Assembly (NCBI RefSeq): GCF_025717065.2
Contig: NZ_JAOVZO020000020.1
Coordinates: forward strand, 434,001 to 498,000
Length of the DNA stretch: 64,000 nucleotides
Direction: 5' to 3'
From: Tahibacter soli
Lineage (GTDB): Bacteria; Pseudomonadota; Gammaproteobacteria; Xanthomonadales; Rhodanobacteraceae
The first letter of the stretch is position 1. Each line of letters begins with the position of its first letter. The position numbers and the translations under genes are program-made. Under the pieces are notes generated by a model, which worked only from the letters and a program-made list of their open reading frames with translations, made no database searches and was not told the DNA's origin. This document shows, one piece after another, positions 44,176-53,296 of the stretch.

Positions 44176-44358
44176 GTTGCTAGCTCTCGTCGGTGCACGC
44201 CGGCGACCGGCCGTTTTTCAACCTCATCGTCGTCCGCGCGCAGCCCTGTGCGAACGCGACGGAGTCTTGTCCGAGCACGCGGCCGCGAGTTTCCGCGACG
44301 CGCGCATCGCCCGACGAAAACGCCGGCGCGATGCGACAGACCGGCTTGACCGAAAGCA

Positions 44359-44598
44359 TCAGCGAGCGCCCGGCTCGGCGTTCGAATGTGCGTCGACGAG
44401 CGATTCCAGAAAGGTCACGACCATCCGGTCCTTGCCCGACCGGACCAGTGCGGCCGCCGTTTGGTCGCCGAGGGAAGGGATCGGCTGCGTTTCGTACCAG
44501 GCCGCAATATCGAGCGCGGCAGGCAATCGCGCTCGTGCGACGTCAATGCCCCATTGGGCTTCGCCGGCGAACGGATCTTCTGAGACTTGGCTGCGCAT
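44359..44598 (-). CDS. Small hypothetical protein, weakly MbcA/ParS-like
   Basis: The 79-residue product (MRSQVSEDPFAGEAQWGIDV, then AAWYETQPIPSLGDQTAAAL and VRSGKDRMVVTFLESLVDAH) has a C-terminal pattern that faintly resembles the toxin-binding domain of MbcA/ParS/Xre antitoxins, with its Leu-Gly-x-x-T-A-x-x-L-V-x-x-G core. No RES or Fic toxin is next to it, so this is a weak lead. It lies 27 bp after the 268-residue gene at 44626-45432, and the two probably share a transcript. Confidence 0.55.
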   Translation of the reverse strand: MRSQVSEDPFAGEAQWGIDVARARLPAALDIAAWYETQPIPSLGDQTAAALVRSGKDRMVVTFLESLVDAHSNAEPGAR

Positions 44599-44625
44599 CT
44601 TCGGGTCTCCGCGTGCAGGTCGTGC

Positions 44626-45432
44626 TCAACGGCGCTTGTCTTTGACGGAACGCTTCAGCAAATCCGGCGTCTGCGAGAGCTTCGACAGAACGGCCTCGAC
44701 GATCGGATTCGGCAGCGCTTCGTTGCGAAGGTGTTCCGCGACCGCGCGTGCCACGACTTGCGCCAGTTCCAGCGACAGCGGGGCGGTCTCGTCGCGCCAG
44801 AACCGCAGTTGCATTTCCCGAAGCCAGGCAGCCTCGGGAAGCCGGATACGCGTCCGGTTGAACGCATCCAGACATCGGCGATCCGTGTCGGCATCGAGCC
44901 CACGTGCGATCAGCAAGCTGCAGGGCGAGCGACCGGGCAGGCGCAGGTGCGCATCGTAGACGGCAAGGCATTCCGCCAGGCCTTGTCGCTGCATCGCCTC
45001 GAGCTTCGTCGAGTCGGCTTCGGGCGTCTGGGGCGTTCGCAGGATGGATAGCGCGATTTGTACCGGCGTGCGCACCAGAAGCGCGGCAACCGAGCTTTCC
45101 TCGGCGGGAGTATCGCGAAACGGTTCGCCCAGCTGAGGGGCGCTATCGCTCACCCACGATCCGCCCGGCGCGGATACGGACGAAATCCTGGCAAGCGACT
45201 GTCGGTTGGCGCGAACCGTATCCCAGGCCTGACCAAGCGCTTGCCATGCCGTCGGGATGGTCGGCCAGCACAGTGCGTAGACGTGAGCGCTTGTTGCGTT
45301 TGGCAGGACGGCGGTTGCGCTGGCGACGACGGCCGGCTGACCCGACGAAGGGAGCATCGGGCGTTGGCGCGAAGTATCGGGTGCGCGGCGAAGCGTTCCG
45401 GAGGTCGCCGACGAGCGACGGGGGCTGCTCAT
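44626..45432 (-). CDS. Uncharacterised protein divergent from XRE regulator
   Basis: A 268-residue product from ATG 45432, chosen because the TATAAT hexamer at 45538-45533 overlaps the other possible start at 45534. The N-terminal 80 residues are Ser/Pro/Arg-rich. The C-terminal half is a helical domain (GLAECLAVYDAHLRLPGRSP, SLLIARGLDADTDRRCLDAF, LSLELAQVVARAVAEHLRNE) not recognised. With the 79-residue gene downstream and the divergent regulator it forms a compact three-gene accessory unit with lower GC content. Function unknown; a toxin-antitoxin-type unit is possible. Confidence 0.6.
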   Translation of the reverse strand: MSSPRRSSATSGTLRRAPDTSRQRPMLPSSGQPAVVASATAVLPNATSAHVYALCWPTIPTAWQALGQAWDTVRANRQSLARISSVSAPGGSWVSDSAPQLGEPFRDTPAEESSVAALLVRTPVQIALSILRTPQTPEADSTKLEAMQRQGLAECLAVYDAHLRLPGRSPCSLLIARGLDADTDRRCLDAFNRTRIRLPEAAWLREMQLRFWRDETAPLSLELAQVVARAVAEHLRNEALPNPIVEAVLSKLSQTPDLLKRSVKDKRR

Positions 45433-45532
45433 ACTCAGAATTCCGTGGTGGTCAAGCCAACGACGCCGTCGATTCCCTGTAGAAGGCGCGCCGGCGAAGA
45501 CGACGCACACGCCCGGCGTCAAGGTTCCATGC

Positions 45533-45577
45533 ATTATAGATGATGTTTTTTATGCTTCACTAGATGTCTTAAGCATC
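45533..45577 (-). promoter_or_regulatory. TATAAT -10 element and operator-like repeat for the minus-strand unit
   Basis: On the minus strand 45538-45533 reads TATAAT, a perfect -10. Just upstream, GATGTCTTAAGCATC at 45563-45577 has GATG/CATC arms, and TGATGTT occurs at 45541-45547, the same half-site as in the palindrome at 45683-45699. No good -35 was found, which would suit a regulated promoter. Confidence 0.45.
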
Positions 45578-45682
45578 AATAATAATTGCTGATCGTCGAT
45601 CTGCGTCGTTGGCTTTCCGGTATCGACTTGTCCGATGATCCGCGGTTCGCTTCCGGCGAATGCCGTTGCCCCGAATCGCGAA

Positions 45683-45699
45683 TGATGTTCAAAACATCA
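45683..45699. promoter_or_regulatory. Palindromic operator candidate for the XRE regulator
   Basis: TGATGTT-CAA-AACATCA is a perfect 7-bp inverted repeat 51 bp before the regulator's start codon. It sits against a possible -35 TTGAGA at 45701-45706, so bound protein would block the promoter. The same half-site TGATGTT recurs at 45541-45547 near the divergent promoter. Confidence 0.55.
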
Positions 45700-45749
45700 C
45701 TTGAGATGTTCAATCTCTCTTTGTTAAAGTTCCTTCCGGAGTCTTGTAG

Positions 45750-46007
45750 ATGATTACCGCGGCTCAACTTCGTGCGGCGCGCGCCCTGGCGGGACTGGAC
45801 CAAAAGTCGTTGGCGCAGAAGGCGGGAGTGTCGCTGCCGACCATTCAGCGCATGGAAGCGAGCACGGGAAACGTGCGCGGTGTGGTCGAAACACTGACCA
45901 AGATCATCGCCGCGCTGGACCTTGCGGGTGTCGAATTGATCGGCGAGAACATGCCCAGCCACGGTACGGGTCGAGGCGTGCGGTTGAAGACTCCGAAGCC
46001 CCCTTGA
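45750..46007 (+). CDS. XRE-family helix-turn-helix regulator
   Basis: The 85-residue product is one HTH_XRE domain (ITAAQLRAARALAGLDQKSL, then AQKAGVSLPTIQRMEASTG) followed by a short strand (IIAALDLAGVELIGENM) and a basic tail. GGAG lies 8 nt before ATG 45750. It is divergent from the uncharacterised genes at 44359-45432 and probably represses both sides through TGATGTT half-sites. The tail resembles single-domain XRE proteins of the HipB-like size class, but there is no HipA gene here. Confidence 0.88.
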   Translation: MITAAQLRAARALAGLDQKSLAQKAGVSLPTIQRMEASTGNVRGVVETLTKIIAALDLAGVELIGENMPSHGTGRGVRLKTPKPP

Positions 46008-46028
46008 GCACCAACGCCAAGGGATAAC

Positions 46029-47402
46029 TTGGGTGCGCGAGAGTTTTCCCCTCGGGATCTCGCCAGTCCGCTTGGGGGATCCTTGCGTACGCCGTCTGCA
46101 TCCCCCCGCGATCGCTCGTCGTCCAGGCAGACTTTCGTATCGAAATTCACTGCCGCATTTCAGCGAACGAGCAAGTGGGTCGAATTCCCGAGCGACGCCG
46201 TCGCCGGGGCAGTTGCCGCGACGATGCTGTTGTCGCTCGTCTGGTTCGTTGCCCTCGCGTTCGGTCGGGAACCGGAGATTGCTTTGACCGCCGCTGCCGT
46301 AGTCGGACTACCGGCTTCTACGCGCGGCGGTGCTTGCTGCTTCCGAATCAACGGTGCCGTTCTCGTTTTCGGCGCCGTCGTGTACGGGATCGTTTTCAGT
46401 CAGGGGCCGCGCGAAACGATCGCGGCGGTGTCGGCGATCGGCATCACGCTGCTGGTTTTCGGCGCCGGCCGCTTTGAAGCGTGGATAGCGCGCATTCCCG
46501 AACCCGTTGTCGTCGGTCTGGCGTTCGGAGTCGCGTTGATCCTCCTGTTCGGCCTGATCGAGGTTCTGCTCGGTCTCGATCCGAAGGCCGACGCTTCGAA
46601 TCGCTTCCACCGATGGGTCGCGCTCTGGAAGCACCCCGACGCGATACCGCTGGCAAGCATTGCCGTGGCCGGATGGTCATTGGCAACGCTCCTTTTTTTG
46701 CACCTCGTCAGGTCCGCCTGGCCCGGCGTTCTGCTCGTTTTCGTCGGTGCCTCGCTCATCGCGGGGATGCCTGCCATGCCGGCCGAAACCGTCGGCGATC
46801 GACTCGGCGCGATGTCAACATCGCACCCGTCGCTGTACGAGCCGACGGCTGCGTGGGCGCATCTCTCGCCCGTGCTGTCGATCGCCGTCACGCTCGCGTT
46901 GCTCGTTGCGGTGCGACCGCCTCGACGGCTCCCGCACGAGCCGCGTCACGAACAGGCCGCCGGGCGTCGGGCGAACGCAACCTCGCCTCTCGAAGAATTG
47001 CGCCCGACATCCTCTCGTCAACCCGGTGCCGGCATGCATCTCGATGCGCGAGCACCGCTGGCCGGAACTCGAAGCGTTGTCGCGACGGGAGCGCTGGCAC
47101 TGGCAGCGGCTCCGCTGATCGCCTACGTACCGCTCGCCAGCGTCGTCGCCGTACTGATGATCGTCGTTTGCAGAACAGGCGACGCGCGCCGTTTTCGGCA
47201 GTTCATGGGCGCACCGGCAGCGGATCGGCTTCTGCTGTTCGCGACGTTCGTCTCGACAGTACTGGTTGATCCCGCGATCGCGATCGGTATCGGCCTCGTC
47301 CTGTCGAGGGTTCTGCGCGGCAGACAAACGGTCGCTGCCGCTGCTGTTCGCGCACTGCCCGTCCCAAGCGTCGGACCCAAGCCGCCCAAGGAAATGCCAT
47401 GA
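46029..47402 (+). CDS. Degenerate SulP-type permease without STAS domain
   Basis: A 457-residue membrane protein with about ten hydrophobic segments. Late segments fit SulP transporters: ARIPEPVVVGLAFGVALILL, PLIAYVPLASVVAVLMIVVC, then FRQFMGAPAADRLLLFATFV and STVLVDPAIAIGIGLVLSRV. The usual early GPTAAF motif is missing, a poorly hydrophobic insert (residues about 300-345) interrupts the core, and there is no STAS domain, so transport activity is doubtful. The TTG at 46029 has AAGGGG just upstream, and no better start was found. Its stop overlaps the malic enzyme start (ATGA at 47399-47402), so the two are coupled. Confidence 0.7.
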   Translation: MGAREFSPRDLASPLGGSLRTPSASPRDRSSSRQTFVSKFTAAFQRTSKWVEFPSDAVAGAVAATMLLSLVWFVALAFGREPEIALTAAAVVGLPASTRGGACCFRINGAVLVFGAVVYGIVFSQGPRETIAAVSAIGITLLVFGAGRFEAWIARIPEPVVVGLAFGVALILLFGLIEVLLGLDPKADASNRFHRWVALWKHPDAIPLASIAVAGWSLATLLFLHLVRSAWPGVLLVFVGASLIAGMPAMPAETVGDRLGAMSTSHPSLYEPTAAWAHLSPVLSIAVTLALLVAVRPPRRLPHEPRHEQAAGRRANATSPLEELRPTSSRQPGAGMHLDARAPLAGTRSVVATGALALAAAPLIAYVPLASVVAVLMIVVCRTGDARRFRQFMGAPAADRLLLFATFVSTVLVDPAIAIGIGLVLSRVLRGRQTVAAAAVRALPVPSVGPKPPKEMP

Positions 47403-48700
47403 GCTATCGTTTACCGGCACTCGCCTACCACCGCTTCCCGACACCGGGCAAGATCGCGACGACATCGACGAAGGCGCTCGCGGGCCCGGACGACTTGGCG
47501 CTGGCCTATTCGCCCGGCGTGGCCGCGGCTTGCGAGCGAATCGTCGCAGCGCCCGCGGAGGTCGCCGAACTGACCGCGCGGGCCAATCTCGTGGGCGTCA
47601 TTACCAACGGAACGGCCGTGCTGGGATTGGGAGCGATCGGGCCGCTCGCCGCGAAACCGGTCATGGAAGGCAAAGCGGTGCTGTTCAAGGAGTTCGCGGG
47701 CATTGATGTCTTCGATCTGGAAGTCGACGAGAAGGATCCGGACAGACTCGTCGATCTGATCGCCGCCCTGGAGCCCACCTTTGGCGGAGTCAACCTCGAA
47801 GACATCAAGGCACCGGAGTGCTTCTATGTCGAGGAGCGGTTGCGGGAAAGGCTTCGAATTCCGGTGTTCCACGACGATCAGCACGGAACGGCGATCGTTG
47901 TCGCTGCCGCGCTCCTGAATGCGTTGACTCAGGTCGGAAAAAGCCTGCGCAACAGTCGGCTCGTGACGTGCGGCGCGGGTGCCGCGGCGTTGGCCTGCTT
48001 GAACTTGCTTGAAGATCTGGGTCTGTCCCGAGATCAGATTACCGTCTGCGACATCGACGGCGTGGTGTACGACGGCCGGTGCAACGGAATGGATCCGTTC
48101 AAGGCACGCTATGCGAGAGCGACCGACCATCGGACGCTCGCCGAAGCCATCGAGAACGCCGATGTTTTCCTGGGCCTTTCCACGGGAGGGGTGCTGACGT
48201 CGACGATGATCGCCAGCATGGCCACGCAGCCGATCGTGTTCGCGCTGGCGAACCCGGAGCCGGAAATGCACCCGGCCGACGTTTACGCCGCAAGACCCGA
48301 CGCGATCGTTGCGACAGGACGCTCCGACTATCCGAACCAGGTCAACAACGCGCTCTGCTTCCCCTATATCTTCCGAGGCGCCCTGGATGTCGGCGCTACG
48401 CGCATCACGCGCGAAATGGAATTGGCTGCCGTGTCGGCGCTTGCTCGCCTCTCAGGAGTGCCGCAGGCGGCTTCGACGGCGATAAGCCAGGCTGGACGGT
48501 CCCGACCGGCGCTATTGCCCGAACCGTTCGACCGCCGGCTGCTCCCCAACGTTGCCGGCGCGGTGGCTCAAGCGGCCATGGCGAGCGGCGTGGCGACGCG
48601 CCCGATCCACGATCTCGCGGCCTATCGGCAGAGCCTGGCCACATGGCGCGCCGAGCGGAAGTCGCCACGTCCGGTAGTGCAGCCCGTCGCCGTGTCTTGA
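47399..48700 (+). CDS. Malic enzyme (oxaloacetate-decarboxylating), short form
   Basis: Converts malate to pyruvate and CO2 with NAD(P). The 433-residue protein covers the malic N domain ([56 protein letters not shown]), the metal site ([40 protein letters not shown]) and the NAD-binding fold ([33 protein letters not shown]). The phosphotransacetylase-like domain of MaeB is absent. It is sandwiched between two SulP-type transporters and translated in coupling with the first, which suggests use of imported C4-dicarboxylates. Confidence 0.94.
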   Translation: MSYRLPALAYHRFPTPGKIATTSTKALAGPDDLALAYSPGVAAACERIVAAPAEVAELTARANLVGVITNGTAVLGLGAIGPLAAKPVMEGKAVLFKEFAGIDVFDLEVDEKDPDRLVDLIAALEPTFGGVNLEDIKAPECFYVEERLRERLRIPVFHDDQHGTAIVVAAALLNALTQVGKSLRNSRLVTCGAGAAALACLNLLEDLGLSRDQITVCDIDGVVYDGRCNGMDPFKARYARATDHRTLAEAIENADVFLGLSTGGVLTSTMIASMATQPIVFALANPEPEMHPADVYAARPDAIVATGRSDYPNQVNNALCFPYIFRGALDVGATRITREMELAAVSALARLSGVPQAASTAISQAGRSRPALLPEPFDRRLLPNVAGAVAQAAMASGVATRPIHDLAAYRQSLATWRAERKSPRPVVQPVAVS

Positions 48701-48807
48701 TGACGCGGCGCATACCGAACAATCTCGCTCGTCCGCCGGGCGAGGACGACTCCGGTCATTTCGCATCTTTTCTTGCGCATCACCGACTCAGTCGAACAAA
48801 GTGACCC

Positions 48808-50505
48808 ATGAAAACCTTGGATACGCGTCGTCTGCGGCAGATCTATGAGCCGAAGCTGTTCACGGTGTTGCGTGACGGCTATTCCTTGCCCGATCTTCGC
48901 CGCGATCTCGTCGCAGGCCTGACGGTTGCGATTGTCGCGTTGCCGTTGGCGATGGCGCTCGCGATCGCGTCGGGCACCGCGCCCGAAAAGGGACTGCATA
49001 CGGCGATCGTCGCGGGTTTTCTGATCTCGTTCTTCGGCGGTTCGCGCGTGCAGATCGGCGGGCCCACCGCGGCCTTCATTCCAGTCGTCTTCGTCGTGAT
49101 CGAGAAGTTCGGCTACGGCGGATTGATTCTGTGCACGCTCCTGGCCGGGTTCATGCTGATCGGCGCCGGCGTACTGCGACTCGGCGTACTGATGAAGTAC
49201 ATCCCGCAGCCGGTCGTCACGGGGTTCACGGCGGGCATCGCCGTCAGCATCTTCTCAAGCCAGATCAAAGATGTACTTGGCCTTCGCATGGACGCCGTGC
49301 CGGCCGAGTTCTTCGCACGCTGGAATGCCTATTTCCACAACCTCGACAAGTTCACCCCCGCGACCGTCGGCGTTGCCGCAGCGTGCCTGGCATTGATCAT
49401 CGTGCTGCGGCGCTGGCGTCCGACCTGGCCGGGCTTCCTGTTCGCAGTCGTAGCCGGCGCGCTCGCCACGACGCTGTTCGCGCTGCCGACCGATACGATT
49501 GCCTCGCGCTTCGGTGGCATTCCGGCCGCGTTGCCGCAGTTCGAGATTCCGCATATTCCGTTCGAACGCACGCTGGAATTGTTTCCGAGTGCGTTCACGA
49601 TCGCCTTCCTCGCCGGCGTCGAGTCGCTGCTCTCTGCCGTCGTGGCGGACGGCATGACCGGCGGCAGGCACCGCTCCAACGGCGAGCTGGTTGCGCAAGG
49701 CATAGCGAACATCGGCGCGGCACTATTCGGCGGACTGCCGGCGACCGGCGCCATCGCGCGTACCGCGGTGAACATCCGGTCCGGCGGCCGCTCGCCCATC
49801 GCGGGAATCGCGCACGCCGTATTCCTGCTGCTGTTCATGCTGGTCGTCGCACCGTTGATGGGCTACGTGCCGCTCGGAGCGCTCGCGGCGGTCCTGCTGG
49901 TCGTGGCGTGGCAGATGTCGGACATCGAGAGCTTTCGGCATCTTTGGAAAGGACCGATCGGCGATCGCGCCGTCCTCTTGACCACGTTCGTGCTGACCGT
50001 GATGTTCGACCTCACCGTCGCGATCGAGGTCGGCCTCGTGCTCGCATCGTTCCTGTTCATGCATCGCATGAGCGAAGTCGTCGAACTGCAGTCGAGGGTG
50101 TCGCTACTCGAAGAGGATCGCGACACCGCCGACGAACCGGACCAGCGCGCGCAGCTGCCGCCCGGGGTCGAGGCGTTCCAGATCTCCGGCCCGCTGTTCT
50201 TCGCCGTTGCGAGCCGGCTCGACGAAGTGCTCGATCAATTCCCCGTTCCGCCGGCGGTCTTCATTCTGCGCATGCGTCTCGTACCGCTGATCGACGCGAG
50301 CGGCGTCTCTGCGCTGCGGCAGTTCCTCAGTCGCTGCGAGCGCAAGGGCACGCGCGTCATCTTGTCGGGATTGCGCGAACAGCCGCGTCGCGTCCTGGCG
50401 CAGATGCAGGTAGTACCGGACGGCAAGCAGCTGCAATTCGCCGACAACTTTGCGCAGGCTATCGTCCAAAGCCGTTTGGAGCGAACCGACGTTGAGGAAG
50501 CCTGA
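48808..50505 (+). CDS. SulP-family anion transporter with STAS domain (DauA-like)
   Basis: A complete 565-residue SulP protein: AGLTVAIVALPLAMALAIAS, GGPTAAFIPVVFVVIEKFGY, KYIPQPVVTGFTAGIAVSIF, ESLLSAVVADGMTGGRHRSN, and a C-terminal STAS domain from about residue 445 (PPGVEAFQISGPLFFAVASR, LIDASGVSALRQFLSRCERK). E. coli DauA of this family imports succinate and other C4-dicarboxylates. The malic enzyme just upstream supports a dicarboxylate role here rather than sulfate. A 107-bp gap separates them, so it may have its own promoter. Confidence 0.92.
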   Translation: MKTLDTRRLRQIYEPKLFTVLRDGYSLPDLRRDLVAGLTVAIVALPLAMALAIASGTAPEKGLHTAIVAGFLISFFGGSRVQIGGPTAAFIPVVFVVIEKFGYGGLILCTLLAGFMLIGAGVLRLGVLMKYIPQPVVTGFTAGIAVSIFSSQIKDVLGLRMDAVPAEFFARWNAYFHNLDKFTPATVGVAAACLALIIVLRRWRPTWPGFLFAVVAGALATTLFALPTDTIASRFGGIPAALPQFEIPHIPFERTLELFPSAFTIAFLAGVESLLSAVVADGMTGGRHRSNGELVAQGIANIGAALFGGLPATGAIARTAVNIRSGGRSPIAGIAHAVFLLLFMLVVAPLMGYVPLGALAAVLLVVAWQMSDIESFRHLWKGPIGDRAVLLTTFVLTVMFDLTVAIEVGLVLASFLFMHRMSEVVELQSRVSLLEEDRDTADEPDQRAQLPPGVEAFQISGPLFFAVASRLDEVLDQFPVPPAVFILRMRLVPLIDASGVSALRQFLSRCERKGTRVILSGLREQPRRVLAQMQVVPDGKQLQFADNFAQAIVQSRLERTDVEEA

Positions 50506-50653
50506 TCGACGTCGATACGAACGGCGCGGGTGAATCGCCGGGCTTCACGTGTCTCCGACGGAACCGTGCCGGCGCTTCGGGTCGTGGAACGTCTCGATGC
50601 CGTCGGCGGCCGAAGACGCCGCGAGAATTCGCGCGAACCCGTCGGACAGGACG

Positions 50654-52522
50654 CTACGGCACCACGCCGAGATTGTCCTTCGTCAGCACCGCGCCCATGC
50701 CGCGCGGCTTCGTCGCGATCTCGCCCGACGCCGGCAGCGGCTTGCCATCGGCGACGTGCGCCCACATCGCATCGAGCGCGCGGTACGCGTACGGCAGCAG
50801 CGGCACGTAGCGCGCCGCGAGCGGCGGCAGGCCGAGGAACGCGTCGAAATGCTGCGCGTTGGCAATGTCCCAATGGGTAATCTTTTGCCCCGATGCCTCG
50901 ACCCAGCGCGCGTACGCGCCGCCGGTGAACGCGCTCGGAATCAGGCCGTCGTCCGTGCCGTGCACGACGAAGAGCGGCAGGTCCTTGCGCGGCAGCTTCG
51001 CCTGCGTCGCGGCGATGCCGTCCTTCACGCGCTTCGCGTCGGCGCCCTCGCCGGTCCACAGCTCGCGCAGGCATAGCAGGCCCGGCAGCGTCGGATCGGC
51101 ACCGGCGGCCTGCGTGTCGACGAGGCCGACGCCCGCGCCCGGCGGAATGCCGCTGCCGTCGGCGATCCACGCGGCGCGCTCGGCCGCGGTCGCCGCGCGC
51201 GGCACGCCGTCCTTGCCCATCGGCGCGTAGCGATAGCCACACGGCATCGCGTCGGCGCCGTAGCGGCCGTAGGTCGACGCGTACGCGACGGCCACCATGC
51301 GCCACAGGTCGAAAGCCGTGCTCAGCGCGCCGGCTTCGAGCGCGGCATCGGTCCAGCCCGACGCGCGCATCAGGTCGTACGCTTCCTGCGCCTGCGCCGC
51401 GGCGTCGCCCGCCTTGAGCAGCCCGCGCTCGTGCAGCGCCGCGCAGCGCGCGAGCGCGGCCGGCGACGGTTTGCCGCCGGGCCGCGCCAGCAGTACCGCG
51501 TCGAAGCGCGGATGCGCGAGCGCGCACGCCTGGAAAATCGCCGCCTGCGTCGTATAGCTGTAAATCGGCTGCGCGCCGTCGGCGCCGGGCCACACGTTCG
51601 GCGCGATCGCCACGACGCCGGCGAAGCCCGCGCCGTCGATTTCGGCCGCGCGCAGCACCGCGCCGCCGCCGTTGGAAAGACCCGCCGCGATCACGCGCGT
51701 GTTCGAAAATTCGAAGCGCGGTTCGTTCGGAAACGCATCGCTCAGCGCCGCGAGCGCGAACTGCGCGGCCTGCACCGCGTGCCGGCCCCAGTCGGCTTCG
51801 GGGTTGTCGCCCGAGTGCACGTGCTTGACCGCGATCGTGTGTGGAACCGTCGCTTTTTGCGCGGGTTCGAAATCGAGCCCGGCGCCGCGCGCGGCGCGCG
51901 TGCCGTCGAGCGCGGCGCCCGTGTCGCTGTCGGCGTCGTAGTAGCCGGTGCCCGCGCCCTTGTCGGTGTAGGCCACCGCGCAGCCGCGCGGCAGGCCCCA
52001 CGCGCCGCCGAGCGCGATCGCGCCGTACACGCCGCGCGAACCCGAAGCCACCGCGACGACGACGCAGCGGTTCTTGCGGTCGAACGCGTCGGGCACCTGC
52101 ACGAGCACGCGATGCGGCTGCGACGCGCCGGGCACTTTCGCGAACGCCTGGAACTCGCGTCCCGGCACGCTCGGCACCGCGCCGTAGACGTCGCCGTAGC
52201 CGCCGCCGACCATGAGATCGGCGATGCCGCGCCAGTTGCTCCAGATCGCCCGGCGGCGCAGTTCCTCGCGCGTCGGCGCGTCGGGATTGGCGAACGGCTG
52301 CGGCACGGCCGCGCGCAGGCCGTCGAGGCCGAGGCCGGCGGAGAGCAGGTCGTCGGCGCCTTCGTGGCGCGTCTGCGCCACCGCGGAAACGAGAAAATCG
52401 GGCATCGCGGCAGCGGCCTTCGGTGCGGGCGTCGCCGCGGGCGGCGCGGCGGGCTTCTGGTCGGCGCAGGCGGACAGCGCGAGCGCGGTCGCGAGTATGA
52501 GGCAACGCGAGGTCGTGATCAT
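50654..52522 (-). CDS. D-(-)-3-hydroxybutyrate oligomer hydrolase family lipoprotein
   Basis: A 622-residue protein from ATG 52522 with a lipoprotein signal (LILATALALSACAD). The rest matches the 3HB-oligomer hydrolase family, an alpha/beta hydrolase with the nucleophile elbow VIAAGLSNGGGAVLRAAEID and late acid/His regions (LPLFVVHGTDDGLIPSAFTG, WDIANAQHFDAFLGLPPLAA). The family cleaves oligomers from polyhydroxybutyrate breakdown. The lipid anchor suggests it works on external oligomers. The frame upstream of 52522 runs into the divergent response regulator and is rejected. Confidence 0.9.
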   Translation of the reverse strand: MITTSRCLILATALALSACADQKPAAPPAATPAPKAAAAMPDFLVSAVAQTRHEGADDLLSAGLGLDGLRAAVPQPFANPDAPTREELRRRAIWSNWRGIADLMVGGGYGDVYGAVPSVPGREFQAFAKVPGASQPHRVLVQVPDAFDRKNRCVVVAVASGSRGVYGAIALGGAWGLPRGCAVAYTDKGAGTGYYDADSDTGAALDGTRAARGAGLDFEPAQKATVPHTIAVKHVHSGDNPEADWGRHAVQAAQFALAALSDAFPNEPRFEFSNTRVIAAGLSNGGGAVLRAAEIDGAGFAGVVAIAPNVWPGADGAQPIYSYTTQAAIFQACALAHPRFDAVLLARPGGKPSPAALARCAALHERGLLKAGDAAAQAQEAYDLMRASGWTDAALEAGALSTAFDLWRMVAVAYASTYGRYGADAMPCGYRYAPMGKDGVPRAATAAERAAWIADGSGIPPGAGVGLVDTQAAGADPTLPGLLCLRELWTGEGADAKRVKDGIAATQAKLPRKDLPLFVVHGTDDGLIPSAFTGGAYARWVEASGQKITHWDIANAQHFDAFLGLPPLAARYVPLLPYAYRALDAMWAHVADGKPLPASGEIATKPRGMGAVLTKDNLGVVP

Positions 52523-52607
52523 GCGGCCACGGTAGCAGGCGCGGTGCGCGCGACCATCGTACGAAAGTACGACCCGGTGCCGGGCGGGCGCTGCTACGCT
52601 AGCGCCG

Positions 52608-53273
52608 ATGCCAAGGCTGCTGATCGTCGACGACCACCCGCTGTACCGCCTGGCGCTCGCGCACACGGTGCGCGAACTCGTGCCCGACGCCGACGTCGCC
52701 GAGGCCGAAACGCTCGACGACGCGCGCGTGCATCTCGCGTCCGCGCCCGACACCGATCTCGTGTTGCTCGACCTGCACCTGCCCGGCAGCTACGGCCTGA
52801 TGGGTCTCGCGTCGATCCGCGGCGAGTTTCCGGCGGTCGCCGTCGTGATGATTTCGGCGCACGACGACCCCGCGGTGATCCGCCGCGCGCTCGCGTTCGG
52901 CGCGGCCGGGTTCATTCCCAAGCGCGCGTCGCCGGCCGAACTGAAGGCCGGCCTGCGCGCGGTGCTCGCCTGCGAGGACTTCGTGCCCGAGCCGCTGCGC
53001 GAAGCCGTCGCGCGCGCCAGCGCGTCGCCGTCGGACGGCGAACTCGCGGCCCGGCTCGCGAGCCTGTCGCCGCAGCAGTTCCGCGTGCTCGGGCTCGTCG
53101 CCGAGGGGCGTCTGAACAAGCAGATCGCCGACGCGCTCGGCATCCAGGAGCGCACCGTCAAGGCGCATATGACCGCGATCTTCGAACGCCTCGGCGTGCG
53201 CAATCGCACGCAGGCGGGCGTGCTGCTGCGGTCGCTGGAACTCGCCGATCCCGCCAGGGCGCCGGTGGAATAG
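52608..53273 (+). CDS. LuxR/NarL-type response regulator
   Basis: A 221-residue regulator with a receiver domain (LLIVDDHPLYRLALAHTVRE, phospho-acceptor Asp in DLVLLDLHLPGSYGLMGL, Lys in AAGFIPKRASPAEL) and a LuxR-type HTH (LSPQQFRVLGLVAEGRLNKQ, IADALGIQERTVKAHMTAIF, ERLGVRNRTQ). No histidine kinase is adjacent, so it is an orphan within this window. It is divergent from the hydrolase gene (86 bp apart) and 23 bp from the start of the following regulator. Confidence 0.93.
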   Translation: MPRLLIVDDHPLYRLALAHTVRELVPDADVAEAETLDDARVHLASAPDTDLVLLDLHLPGSYGLMGLASIRGEFPAVAVVMISAHDDPAVIRRALAFGAAGFIPKRASPAELKAGLRAVLACEDFVPEPLREAVARASASPSDGELAARLASLSPQQFRVLGLVAEGRLNKQIADALGIQERTVKAHMTAIFERLGVRNRTQAGVLLRSLELADPARAPVE

Positions 53274-53296
53274 CGCGCGTCGGATAAACTCGGCGG

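Noticed and set aside
44359-44598. Firm call of an MbcA/ParS antitoxin
   Set aside because: Only a faint C-terminal pattern and no partner toxin (RES, Fic) next to it; kept as hypothetical.
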